Positions 6,784 through 12,586 of a DNA stretch of 13,218 nt are shown piece by piece. Every line of letters starts with the position of its first letter. The first letter of the stretch is position 1. The notes under the pieces were generated by a model. The model saw only the letters and a program-made list of their open reading frames with translations, did no database searches and was not told the origin of the DNA. The position numbers were made by a program, and so were the translations under genes. Source of the stretch: an uncultured Erysipelotrichaceae bacterium (GTDB lineage Bacteria; Bacillota_I; Bacilli_A; Erysipelotrichales; Erysipelotrichaceae); the NCBI GenBank assembly GCA_902795525.1, contig CADBLN010000149.1, positions 1-13,218 on the forward strand, given 5' to 3'.

Positions 6784-7101
6784 CTATAACTTGATTTCGA
6801 TTTCGACACCACTAGGCAATTCCAATCTGCTTAATGCATCAATTGTTTCGGATGTTGGGCCGATAATCTCAATCAATCTCTTATGAGTTCTAATTTCGAA
6901 CTGCTCACGTGAATCTTTATACTTATGAGTAGCTCTGATAACTGTTACTACCTGTTTCTCAGTTGGTAGTGGAACTGGTCCTATTACTTTCTTAGCGCCA
7001 TGATTCATTGCTGCTTCAACTATTTTCTTACTAGCTGAATCAATTGAACGATGCTCATACGCCTTTAGACGAATACGGACAGTATTCTTTGCTTTTGCCA
7101 T
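6784..7101 (-). CDS. rpsJ: 30S ribosomal protein S10
   Basis: S10 is a 30S head protein that also acts, as NusE, in antitermination complexes with NusB and NusG. It is the first gene of the operon. The 105 residues contain VRIRLKAYEHRSIDSASKKI at the N-terminus, GPVPLPTEKQVVTVIRATHKYK, and the conserved REQFEIRTHKRLIEIIGP. GGAGG lies 8-9 nt before the ATG at 7101. Upstream is a long leader and a promoter; downstream rplC follows after 19 nt. No tuf or fus gene lies directly in front, unlike the arrangement in many Bacillota. Confidence 0.99.
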   Translation of the reverse strand: MAKAKNTVRIRLKAYEHRSIDSASKKIVEAAMNHGAKKVIGPVPLPTEKQVVTVIRATHKYKDSREQFEIRTHKRLIEIIGPTSETIDALSRLELPSGVEIEIKL

Positions 7102-7222
7102 GGATATTTCCTCCTTTGCTATTGTCTATTCCATGATAGACCCGCTCGATGCGAATTCCCCGGCCACACACCATGACAACGAATATCAGTGTGCCGGCAA
7201 CCTCGCACTTCCACACGGTCGC
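7102..7222 (-). promoter_or_regulatory. structured 5' leader of the S10 operon
   Basis: About 120 nt separate the predicted transcription start from rpsJ. Over 7131-7220, 52 of 90 bases are G or C, against 12 of 80 in the adjoining 7221-7300. Three helices can be drawn on the minus-strand RNA. The first is GCGACC (7222-7217) with GGUUGC (7202-7197). The second is a long stem of CCGG/CCGG (7197-7194 with 7163-7160), CACAC/GUGUG (7193-7189 with 7171-7167, with a 3-nt bulge) and GAUA/UGUC (7187-7184 with 7178-7175), capped by UUCGU. The third is GUCUAU/AUAGAC (7141-7136 with 7129-7124), just upstream of the Shine-Dalgarno. Ribosomal operons often carry leaders that bind one of their own proteins; I cannot place this one in a known family. 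Confidence 0.55.
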
Positions 7223-7228
7223 TGAATA

Positions 7229-7257
7229 ATAATACCAAAGAAAAAAAGTGAAATCAA
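7229..7257 (-). promoter_or_regulatory. sigma-A promoter for the S10 operon
   Basis: The -35 box is TTGATT (7257-7252) and the -10 box is TATTAT (7234-7229), separated by exactly 17 bp, most of it a T-run. Start of transcription is expected near 7222-7223. The -35 box falls in the loop of the upstream terminator hairpin, so promoter and terminator share DNA. Confidence 0.65.
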
Positions 7258-7268
7258 CACTTTTTTTC
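7240..7268 (-). terminator. hairpin terminator after the ChbG-family gene
   Basis: An 11-bp perfect inverted repeat (GAAAAAAAGTG at 7268-7258, CACTTTTTTTC at 7250-7240) surrounds a 7-nt loop. The descending arm ends in seven T, the usual form of an AT-rich Rho-independent terminator. The stem holds only a few G-C pairs, so termination may be partial, letting some transcripts run into the ribosomal operon. Confidence 0.5.
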
Positions 7269-7291
7269 ATTAAATTATAAATATTATATTA

Positions 7292-8104
7292 TTAATATAA
7301 ATCGTAATAAGTTATCAACTCAACACCATCTTCTTTTATTCTCTTCATCAATTCTTTTGATGTTACCATCTCATGGTCTCTTACACGTTCAATTGATAAA
7401 GTTGTTAAGTTTAATAAATCTGCATCTAGATATCCAGGATGTCCACCAATCATGACATAGTCTTGAGTCAACAGATAATCCCAGTTATCCAAAACATCTT
7501 TTAATGGGTTCTTGTTGATTTGATCCATTGGGTCAAACACCTTCTTTTGGGAAGCTAATGAAATCTCACCCTTTGCTCTTTTAATTTCCATGATACTAGC
7601 AAACTTATATTTCTCTCTAATGTCTTGAGAATAAGGTACACCCTCTTCCTGTGAAATCCTTTTAATTGCTTCCACATAATGCTCATGAGAAATTGAATGA
7701 CCATGTAAGTAACCAGGCTTCTTACCAGTTAACTCAACGAAATAATCATATTGCGCTCTAATTTCTCTATATGTCTCTTCATAAGGGAACATTTCTCTAC
7801 GTCCTTGCTCCGTTTGCCAGCGTGGATCCCTAATTCTGGCACCAGACCTAATGAATTCGCCATTTTCATCTACTAAATGTGGAACATCTTTTGGGTCACA
7901 CTTAGAAGGCCCCGATACCAAATTAAAGTCGATTCCAAAACAAGCTTGTGGTCTTGCAGGCATTTCACTACAAGCCCAAGGAGCAATTGGCATGTTCGCA
8001 AACAAACCAGTATTTCTTAAAATACCATTATCAATGGCATCAAGCAGCCCATAAGTCACTGCTTTTGTGAATCCATAATCATCACCTTGTACTAATAACT
8101 TCAT
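7292..8104 (-). CDS. ChbG/YdjC-family carbohydrate deacetylase
   Basis: This family removes acetyl groups from N-acetylated sugars such as chitobiose or its phosphate, using a divalent metal. The 270-residue protein has the family landmarks in order: GDDYG (residues 7-11, metal-binding Asp), GIDFNLVSG (57-65), LHGHSISHEH (133-142) and GGHPGYLD (220-227). As I recall E. coli ChbG, the second motif reads GMHF and the third has LDSH. Here the His of the second motif is Asp59 and the Asp of the third is His134. H136, H140 and H222 are kept. No signal peptide is seen, so it acts in the cytoplasm. It starts 14 nt after nagA with AAGGAG upstream, consistent with shared transcription and a role in amino-sugar use. 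The exact substrate is unknown. Confidence 0.85.
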   Translation of the reverse strand: MKLLVQGDDYGFTKAVTYGLLDAIDNGILRNTGLFANMPIAPWACSEMPARPQACFGIDFNLVSGPSKCDPKDVPHLVDENGEFIRSGARIRDPRWQTEQGRREMFPYEETYREIRAQYDYFVELTGKKPGYLHGHSISHEHYVEAIKRISQEEGVPYSQDIREKYKFASIMEIKRAKGEISLASQKKVFDPMDQINKNPLKDVLDNWDYLLTQDYVMIGGHPGYLDADLLNLTTLSIERVRDHEMVTSKELMKRIKEDGVELITYYDLY

Positions 8105-8118
8105 CTTTTTCTCCTTAT

Positions 8119-9309
8119 TTAATTTATCTTGTTTTCAACTACAAACTCTTTGTTGAAAACATCTCCTTCTTTTTCGCGGTCATAAACTAGACGACCTTCA
8201 GCATAAGTTGCTAATGCTTCATATTGATCCGAAATAACAACTAGGTCAGCATCCTTGTACACAGATATTTCGCCCTTCTTATCGGCCATACCATATTTAA
8301 TACATGGATTTAAGCTAGACATTCTAATAACTTTTTCCATTGGAATATGTAGTTTTTCCACAAGATTTCCAATACCGTATAACACAGGTTTTGAAGAACC
8401 CATTAATCGGCCAGTATCAGTTAAAACAAATCCTTCTTCTGTCACATTCATGGTCATATCTGCACGTAAGCCTCTATATTTCCCAACTGGAGCACCAGCC
8501 ATTTGCGAACAATCAGAAATCATCATAAAGCGGCCATAATCATGCATCATGAAATATAATTGCAACATTGGCAAGGAGATATGCAAACCATCACAAATGA
8601 TTTCATACATCATATTCTCATTCTGCAAACAAGCACCCAAACCACCAATGTCTCTATGATGAATACCAGTCATAACATTGCCTAAATGCGTTGCTACTGT
8701 GAAACGTCCCGCCAGGGCTTTCTTAGCTTCTTCATAATTGAAATCGCTATGGGCAAAAGCAATTGTAATTCCCTGTGATAAGAAATAATCAATGATTGGA
8801 TCTACGCCAGGAATTTCAGGTGCAATAGCTACTAATTTTAGCTGCCCTCTGCCATCTTCTACCATCTGTTTGGCGGTTTCAAGAGACACTTCAGGCCAAC
8901 CTGTTTTGATTCCTTTTTCCCCAACCCTGTTTAACCATGGGCCTTCTGAATGGATGCCAACGATGGTTGCTCCATCATTGTCTTGTTCCATTGCCTTTGC
9001 AATATGTTTAATCATTTTGACACTAACTGTTGGAAAGACATTTGTTACCCCTTGAGCAGCTAAACCTTTCAAATATCCTTTTATTTGCTCTTCAGCTTTT
9101 TCTTCGGCTACGGATTCCGTAAAGCCATATCCCATAGTGCCATGATTATGAGTATCAAAGATTCCTGGTATTATGCGATTATTACCATAATCAATTACAT
9201 CACAACCATCATAATGGTCCATAATTTCAACAATTCGTTTACCTTCAATTCTTAAGTAGGCATTCCTGACACCTTCACTTGTGTAAACTCTATTTGAATG
9301 AATTACCAT
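8119..9309 (-). CDS. nagA: N-acetylglucosamine-6-phosphate deacetylase
   Basis: NagA hydrolyses N-acetylglucosamine-6-phosphate to glucosamine-6-phosphate and acetate in the cytoplasm. Numbering from the ATG at 9309 (396 residues), the amidohydrolase landmarks are all present: HNHG (54-57), HSEGPWLN with Glu122, AFAHSD with His187, ATHLGN with His208, DGLHIS with His243, and SDCS with the catalytic-type Asp266. The C-terminus has SSLNPCIKYGMADKKGEI and KDADLVVISD, typical of the family. GGAGG at 9320-9324 is 10 nt from this ATG. A TTG two codons upstream (9315) is only 4 nt away and is less likely. Some motifs are divergent (HSEGP for the usual HLEGP), so a related amino-sugar phosphate is possible. 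It lies 19 nt after the M28-like gene. Confidence 0.9.
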   Translation of the reverse strand: MVIHSNRVYTSEGVRNAYLRIEGKRIVEIMDHYDGCDVIDYGNNRIIPGIFDTHNHGTMGYGFTESVAEEKAEEQIKGYLKGLAAQGVTNVFPTVSVKMIKHIAKAMEQDNDGATIVGIHSEGPWLNRVGEKGIKTGWPEVSLETAKQMVEDGRGQLKLVAIAPEIPGVDPIIDYFLSQGITIAFAHSDFNYEEAKKALAGRFTVATHLGNVMTGIHHRDIGGLGACLQNENMMYEIICDGLHISLPMLQLYFMMHDYGRFMMISDCSQMAGAPVGKYRGLRADMTMNVTEEGFVLTDTGRLMGSSKPVLYGIGNLVEKLHIPMEKVIRMSSLNPCIKYGMADKKGEISVYKDADLVVISDQYEALATYAEGRLVYDREKEGDVFNKEFVVENKIN

Positions 9310-9328
9310 TGCCAACTACCCTCCTTTT

Positions 9329-10231
9329 CTAATTGCTAATGGATTTATTAATATATGATTTAAGTGTTTGATAAATCATTTCTAGTCTTTTCATATCGAT
9401 ATCGTGATCTTTGTCACTGCCAACATGCTTAACAACAAACTGTTTATTCTCAACATCACCGCAAGAAATCTGAATTATATCATCAAAGAACCTTAAAGCA
9501 TTGCTTGGTTCTCTATATATTTTTTCTTCCATTCCAGCCTTCAGTAACATTGTAACATCACTGCTGCCTCTATGAGCCACAACACATCTATTTCCATAAG
9601 ATAAATTATCTAAATAAATAATTTTCTTTTTATTTCCTACTTTTTCCTTTAATAAATCTAAACCCTCATATGAATTGACTGTTTGATCTAGCAAGACAAA
9701 GGCAACTTTTTCATTATCTATTTCCTCTGCCAGCTTCATTATGGTAGCGACTGCTGCTGAATTACGTGAAAAGTTCACTGTATTCGCAATTCCCGTGGTC
9801 ATTTTATATATGACATAAAGGATAACCGCAATCGCAATTCCTGCAAGTATTTTCAAGTAAAGCTGATAGTTTCCAAAACCTCTAACTATTAAAAACATCA
9901 CTAAGCTTAAAACAATTGCAGCTACAACCTTGACAATCAAAGAAGCCTGTTGCTCTTTGATGTTAGCTTCCATATTAAATGGATAATACTTCATTTCTAT
10001 ATAAGCTTTTTCTGGTGTGTCATAAGCACCACATACAATGATATTGGCCTTATCCACATTTCCCATCTCTATTGAAGCAATATGCCTAAAAGCAGAATGC
10101 TTACTTTCAAAAGAAACTTCTTTTCCTATTCTCTTGCAACATTCTGTAATAAATGCCAAAAATAATTCTTTTTGTTTTCTGGTATATCTGGCGCTCATCT
10201 CGACGCCATACAACATCATTTTATCTTTCAT
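9329..10231 (-). CDS. membrane protein resembling an M28 peptidase without metal ligands
   Basis: I do not recognise a named gene. The 300-residue protein has a soluble N-terminal part, two adjacent hydrophobic segments (about 98-116 and 124-143) that could form a membrane hairpin, and a soluble C-terminal part. The order of short motifs resembles M28 zinc aminopeptidases: IIVCGAYDTP (64-73) for the usual GAHYDS, GIANTVNFSRNSAAVATIMK (147-166) for the metal-binding NDNASG region, VAFVLLDQTVNSYEG (176-190) for the acidic EEEG region, and DHDIDMKRLEMIYQTL (275-290) near the end. The His of the first motif and the metal-binding Asp and Glu residues are missing, so catalysis is doubtful. It sits between the PTS terminator and nagA, suggesting a role tied to sugar or wall-fragment handling. 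No Shine-Dalgarno precedes the ATG at 10231. Another start, such as 10219 or 10198, is possible. Confidence 0.6.
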   Translation of the reverse strand: MKDKMMLYGVEMSARYTRKQKELFLAFITECCKRIGKEVSFESKHSAFRHIASIEMGNVDKANIIVCGAYDTPEKAYIEMKYYPFNMEANIKEQQASLIVKVVAAIVLSLVMFLIVRGFGNYQLYLKILAGIAIAVILYVIYKMTTGIANTVNFSRNSAAVATIMKLAEEIDNEKVAFVLLDQTVNSYEGLDLLKEKVGNKKKIIYLDNLSYGNRCVVAHRGSSDVTMLLKAGMEEKIYREPSNALRFFDDIIQISCGDVENKQFVVKHVGSDKDHDIDMKRLEMIYQTLKSYINKSISN

Positions 10232-10236
10232 AATTT

Positions 10237-10269
10237 TAAGAAAAGCGGGCAGTTAAAAACTACCCGCTT
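10237..10269 (-). terminator. Rho-independent terminator after the PTS IID gene
   Basis: On minus-strand RNA, AAGCGGGUAGUU (10269-10258) pairs with AACUGCCCGCUU (10254-10243), including one U-G pair, around a three-base loop, followed by UUCUU. The stem starts 12 nt after the IID stop. Only about six bases lie between its U-run and the next ATG, so the downstream gene needs read-through or its own promoter. Confidence 0.85.
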
Positions 10270-10281
10270 ATTAAACACTTT

Positions 10282-11103
10282 CTAGAAAATGCCTACAAAT
10301 GCGCCTAAAATACCAAACGCTAAAATGCCAAGTACTAATTGAGTAGGACGACGGCCTTTTCTAATTTGACTTACTAGGAAGAATAATAAGATTGGTCCTA
10401 ATAAGTTAGGGAAAATACTATTCAAAGTATCACCAATGTTTGTGACAGCACCACCAATGTTGATTTCCCAATTTAATGGAACTCTAACCATTGAAGCAGT
10501 CATAGCACCAATCATCATTAAACCCATAACAGAAGCAGCTTTTGTTAGTGAGTTCATTAAGCCAGATTGGAAGATTTGGTCGATAAACTCTGTACCTAAA
10601 ATATATCCATAGCGAATGAATAAGAAACGAGTAATCTCTTGTGGTACCATGTAAAGAATAATAAACATGATAGTTCCCAAGAAATTTCCTTGAGCACATA
10701 GACCAATACCAATACCAGCGGCAATGATTCTGATACAGTTGAAGAATATTGAGTCGAACATACCAGCTGTTGGACCCATTAATGCAGCTTTAACGTTTTC
10801 AATTGTTTGTGCTGGCAAACCATTCTTCTTGTGTTCGTTTTCCATTGCATATACTAATGAAGCAATGAATGCGAATGGAACAGCGTGTGTGTTAAAGAAG
10901 TTTTGATGACGGCGATAAGCTTCTCTTTTTTCATCCAAATCATCTGCATAGATACTTTCAATTGCAGGAGTCAAAGTGATAGTGAAACCATTTGCCTCCA
11001 TCTTTGTCATTGTGAAGCCCCAGAATACGGAGTGAGAACGCCAATACATTGACTTTAATATTCTCTTCTCTTCTGCGCTTAATTCATTATATTTTCTAGC
11101 CAT
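10282..11103 (-). CDS. PTS mannose-family transporter subunit IID
   Basis: IID is one of the two membrane subunits of mannose-type (mannose/fructose/sorbose/N-acetyl-hexosamine) phosphotransferase permeases and works with IIC to carry sugar across the membrane. The 273 residues include the family signatures WRSHSVFWGFTMTKMEANGF (21-40), FFNTHAVPF (69-77) and GPTAGMFDSIFFNCIR (110-125). Several hydrophobic segments follow toward the C-terminus. The ATG overlaps the IIC stop by one base (TAATG), so the two are coupled. The nearby nagA and ChbG-family genes make an N-acetylated sugar the most likely substrate, but the sequence alone does not fix it. Confidence 0.95.
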   Translation of the reverse strand: MARKYNELSAEEKRILKSMYWRSHSVFWGFTMTKMEANGFTITLTPAIESIYADDLDEKREAYRRHQNFFNTHAVPFAFIASLVYAMENEHKKNGLPAQTIENVKAALMGPTAGMFDSIFFNCIRIIAAGIGIGLCAQGNFLGTIMFIILYMVPQEITRFLFIRYGYILGTEFIDQIFQSGLMNSLTKAASVMGLMMIGAMTASMVRVPLNWEINIGGAVTNIGDTLNSIFPNLLGPILLFFLVSQIRKGRRPTQLVLGILAFGILGAFVGIF

Positions 11104-11909
11104 TAGAAGAAATCCTCCTCATCATTTGCCACACCACCAGCAACTTTGCCAGTTAGTTCTGTTTTTAAATCATTTGTTTGTTTATCTCTAAAGAATGTAA
11201 CGAATGCGATAGCTGCAGCAAAGATAGCAATTGGTAAATTGCCTAAGCCTAAGTATGCGGCTAAAACATAACCTACGAAGAAATAAACACCTGTTTCATT
11301 AGACCAGATCATAGCAGTTGTAATTGCGAAGCCGATAGCTGTCATCATGCTTGAAGAAGCACCTAAACCAGCTCTTAACCAGCCTGGTAATTGGCCTAAT
11401 AATGTTTGTAGCCCATCAATTCCATATGCAACAGCAATAAACAATACGATTGTTGGGACAATACGTGAAATGAACAATTGGAATGGTAATAGGATACCAA
11501 TAAACTTCTTTGGTTTCATTTCAAGTGCAAGTTTTTCCCAGAATGGAGCCAAAGATGCGAAGATAGGAGTAAACATTGAGCTGAATGATGACATCAATGT
11601 TCCGATTGGCATAGCTAAAGCTAAGCCTTCTTCTGCACTTGTTCCAGTTAGGATAGTAAATGCAACTGCAAGTATTGAGGAAGTACATGCATCAGCAGGT
11701 ACAACACCACCGATAGCTGAAATCCCCATAAAGATTGATTCTAATGCAGCGCCCATTACAATACCGGTTTGGAATTCACCTAAGATTAAACCAGCAATAG
11801 GAGCAACTACAATAGGACGAGTAAATGTTTGGTCTGAAGTCATTGTATCTATGCCTTGTACAAGCCAGTAAACAAAGATACACTTCAATGCAGCACCAAC
11901 CATATTCAT
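11103..11909 (-). CDS. PTS mannose-family transporter subunit IIC
   Basis: IIC forms the sugar channel with IID. The 268 residues are strongly hydrophobic, with many membrane segments. The diagnostic motif ALESIFMGISAIGGVVPAD (55-73) contains the conserved Glu and the GG-x-x-P loop. The C-terminus is a short charged cytoplasmic tail ending in acidic residues. AAGGAG lies 10 nt before the ATG at 11909. A second ATG two codons later is a weaker alternative. It follows IIB by a 46 bp gap and overlaps IID. Confidence 0.96.
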   Translation of the reverse strand: MNMVGAALKCIFVYWLVQGIDTMTSDQTFTRPIVVAPIAGLILGEFQTGIVMGAALESIFMGISAIGGVVPADACTSSILAVAFTILTGTSAEEGLALAMPIGTLMSSFSSMFTPIFASLAPFWEKLALEMKPKKFIGILLPFQLFISRIVPTIVLFIAVAYGIDGLQTLLGQLPGWLRAGLGASSSMMTAIGFAITTAMIWSNETGVYFFVGYVLAAYLGLGNLPIAIFAAAIAFVTFFRDKQTNDLKTELTGKVAGGVANDEEDFF

Positions 11910-11955
11910 AAAATAGATTCTCCTTTCTTTAATCTATGCTTAAGCCATTAAATGA

Positions 11956-12465
11956 CTAAAAGCCCATAAGCTTCTTCAAATCTTCTGGAATGTTTTCTGG
12001 AGTTGTTTGATAAACAATCTCTTCAATTCCTTTTGATTTTGAAACTTCATAAATCTTCTTAAATAATTCAGCTTCTGCAGGATATGCATAAAGGTTAGCA
12101 GCATAAGTATGACGTTGTTCATCACCTATCCTTGAAGCAACCCTGCCATAGTTACCAATGTTAACCTTTGGAATGTTTGGAACACTTTCAATAAGTCTTA
12201 AAGTATCCTCTGGATTATTGGCAATTAAAAGAATCTTTAACTCAGCAGCACGGGCATCATTTAAAAGTACAATTGCATCATCAACGCTCTTAATAGCAAC
12301 TTTGCATGTTGATGGTGCCGCCATCATTAAAGACTTTTGAACAATAGTATCACTTGCAGCATAGTCGTTTGCAACTACAATTCTATTGACATCAATATGA
12401 CGAGACCATTTAATAGCCACTTGGCCATGAATCATTCTTTCATCTAAACGCAATAGTTGAATCAT
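11956..12465 (-). CDS. PTS mannose-family phosphotransferase subunit IIB
   Basis: Cytoplasmic IIB takes phosphate from IIA on a histidine and passes it to the incoming sugar. From the ATG at 12465 the product is 169 residues. It begins MIQLLRLDERMIHGQVAIKW, and His13 in the RMIHGQ motif is the expected phosphorylation site. GGAGG at 12473-12477, spacer 7 nt, supports this start over a 12-residue longer frame that would read through the Shine-Dalgarno. It is the first gene of the permease operon IIB-IIC-IID. No IIA gene is in the window, so IIA must be encoded elsewhere or beyond the window. Confidence 0.96.
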   Translation of the reverse strand: MIQLLRLDERMIHGQVAIKWSRHIDVNRIVVANDYAASDTIVQKSLMMAAPSTCKVAIKSVDDAIVLLNDARAAELKILLIANNPEDTLRLIESVPNIPKVNIGNYGRVASRIGDEQRHTYAANLYAYPAEAELFKKIYEVSKSKGIEEIVYQTTPENIPEDLKKLMGF

Positions 12466-12481
12466 TATTATTCCTCCTTTG

Positions 12482-12495
12482 TGAACACGCTGTAA
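12482..12495. promoter_or_regulatory. weak catabolite-responsive (cre) like element
   Basis: The 14-mer TGAACACGCTGTAA matches the CcpA consensus TGWNANCGNTNWCA at all defined positions except two (5 and 13). It lies in the 5' untranslated region of the PTS operon, where CcpA sites act as roadblocks. Two mismatches make chance a real possibility. Confidence 0.25.
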
Positions 12496-12516
12496 GCGCA
12501 TTCATCAGATATTTTA

Positions 12517-12544
12517 ATAGTATCATAACCAAAAGCGTTGAAAA
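12517..12544 (-). promoter_or_regulatory. probable promoter of the PTS operon
   Basis: A weak -35 (TTTTCA, 12544-12539) and an extended -10 (TGA TACTAT, with the hexamer at 12522-12517) are 16 bp apart. This is the best pair in the short space between the upstream terminator and the IIB Shine-Dalgarno. Weak boxes fit a promoter that needs an activator. Confidence 0.35.
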
Positions 12545-12548
12545 TTAA

Positions 12549-12576
12549 AAAATTGCGTTTACCTAAACGCAATTTT
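12549..12576 (-). terminator. hairpin terminator after the regulator-like gene
   Basis: A perfect inverted repeat of 13 bp arms (12549-12561 and 12564-12576) around CC gives, as minus-strand RNA, the stem AAAAUUGCGUUU/AAACGCAAUUUU with a UUUUUUAAUUUU-type run. It begins 10 nt after the upstream gene's stop. Its symmetry would also suit a protein-binding operator. Confidence 0.75.
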
Positions 12577-12586
12577 GTGAACACCG

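Noticed and set aside
6765..6812. N-terminal extension of L3 by 16 residues
   Set aside because: It overlaps rpsJ and reads through the rplC Shine-Dalgarno; MKGIIGRKLGMTQVF is the family N-terminus.
7055..7270. 71-residue reading frame through the S10-operon leader
   Set aside because: Its ATG lies upstream of the predicted transcription start and inside a terminator hairpin, with no Shine-Dalgarno; the C-terminal part is out-of-frame rpsJ.
9310..9315. TTG start for NagA
   Set aside because: Only 4 nt from the Shine-Dalgarno; the ATG two codons later has a 10 nt spacer.
11347..11871. 174-residue open frame on the plus strand
   Set aside because: Exact antisense of the IIC gene, proline-rich in places with no family resemblance and no Shine-Dalgarno seen; a shadow of a hydrophobic coding sequence.
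12466..12501. 12-residue N-terminal extension of PTS IIB
   Set aside because: It reads through the GGAGG that serves the ATG at 12465, and IIB proteins begin at the I-x-L-x-R-x-D-E-R-x-x-H motif.
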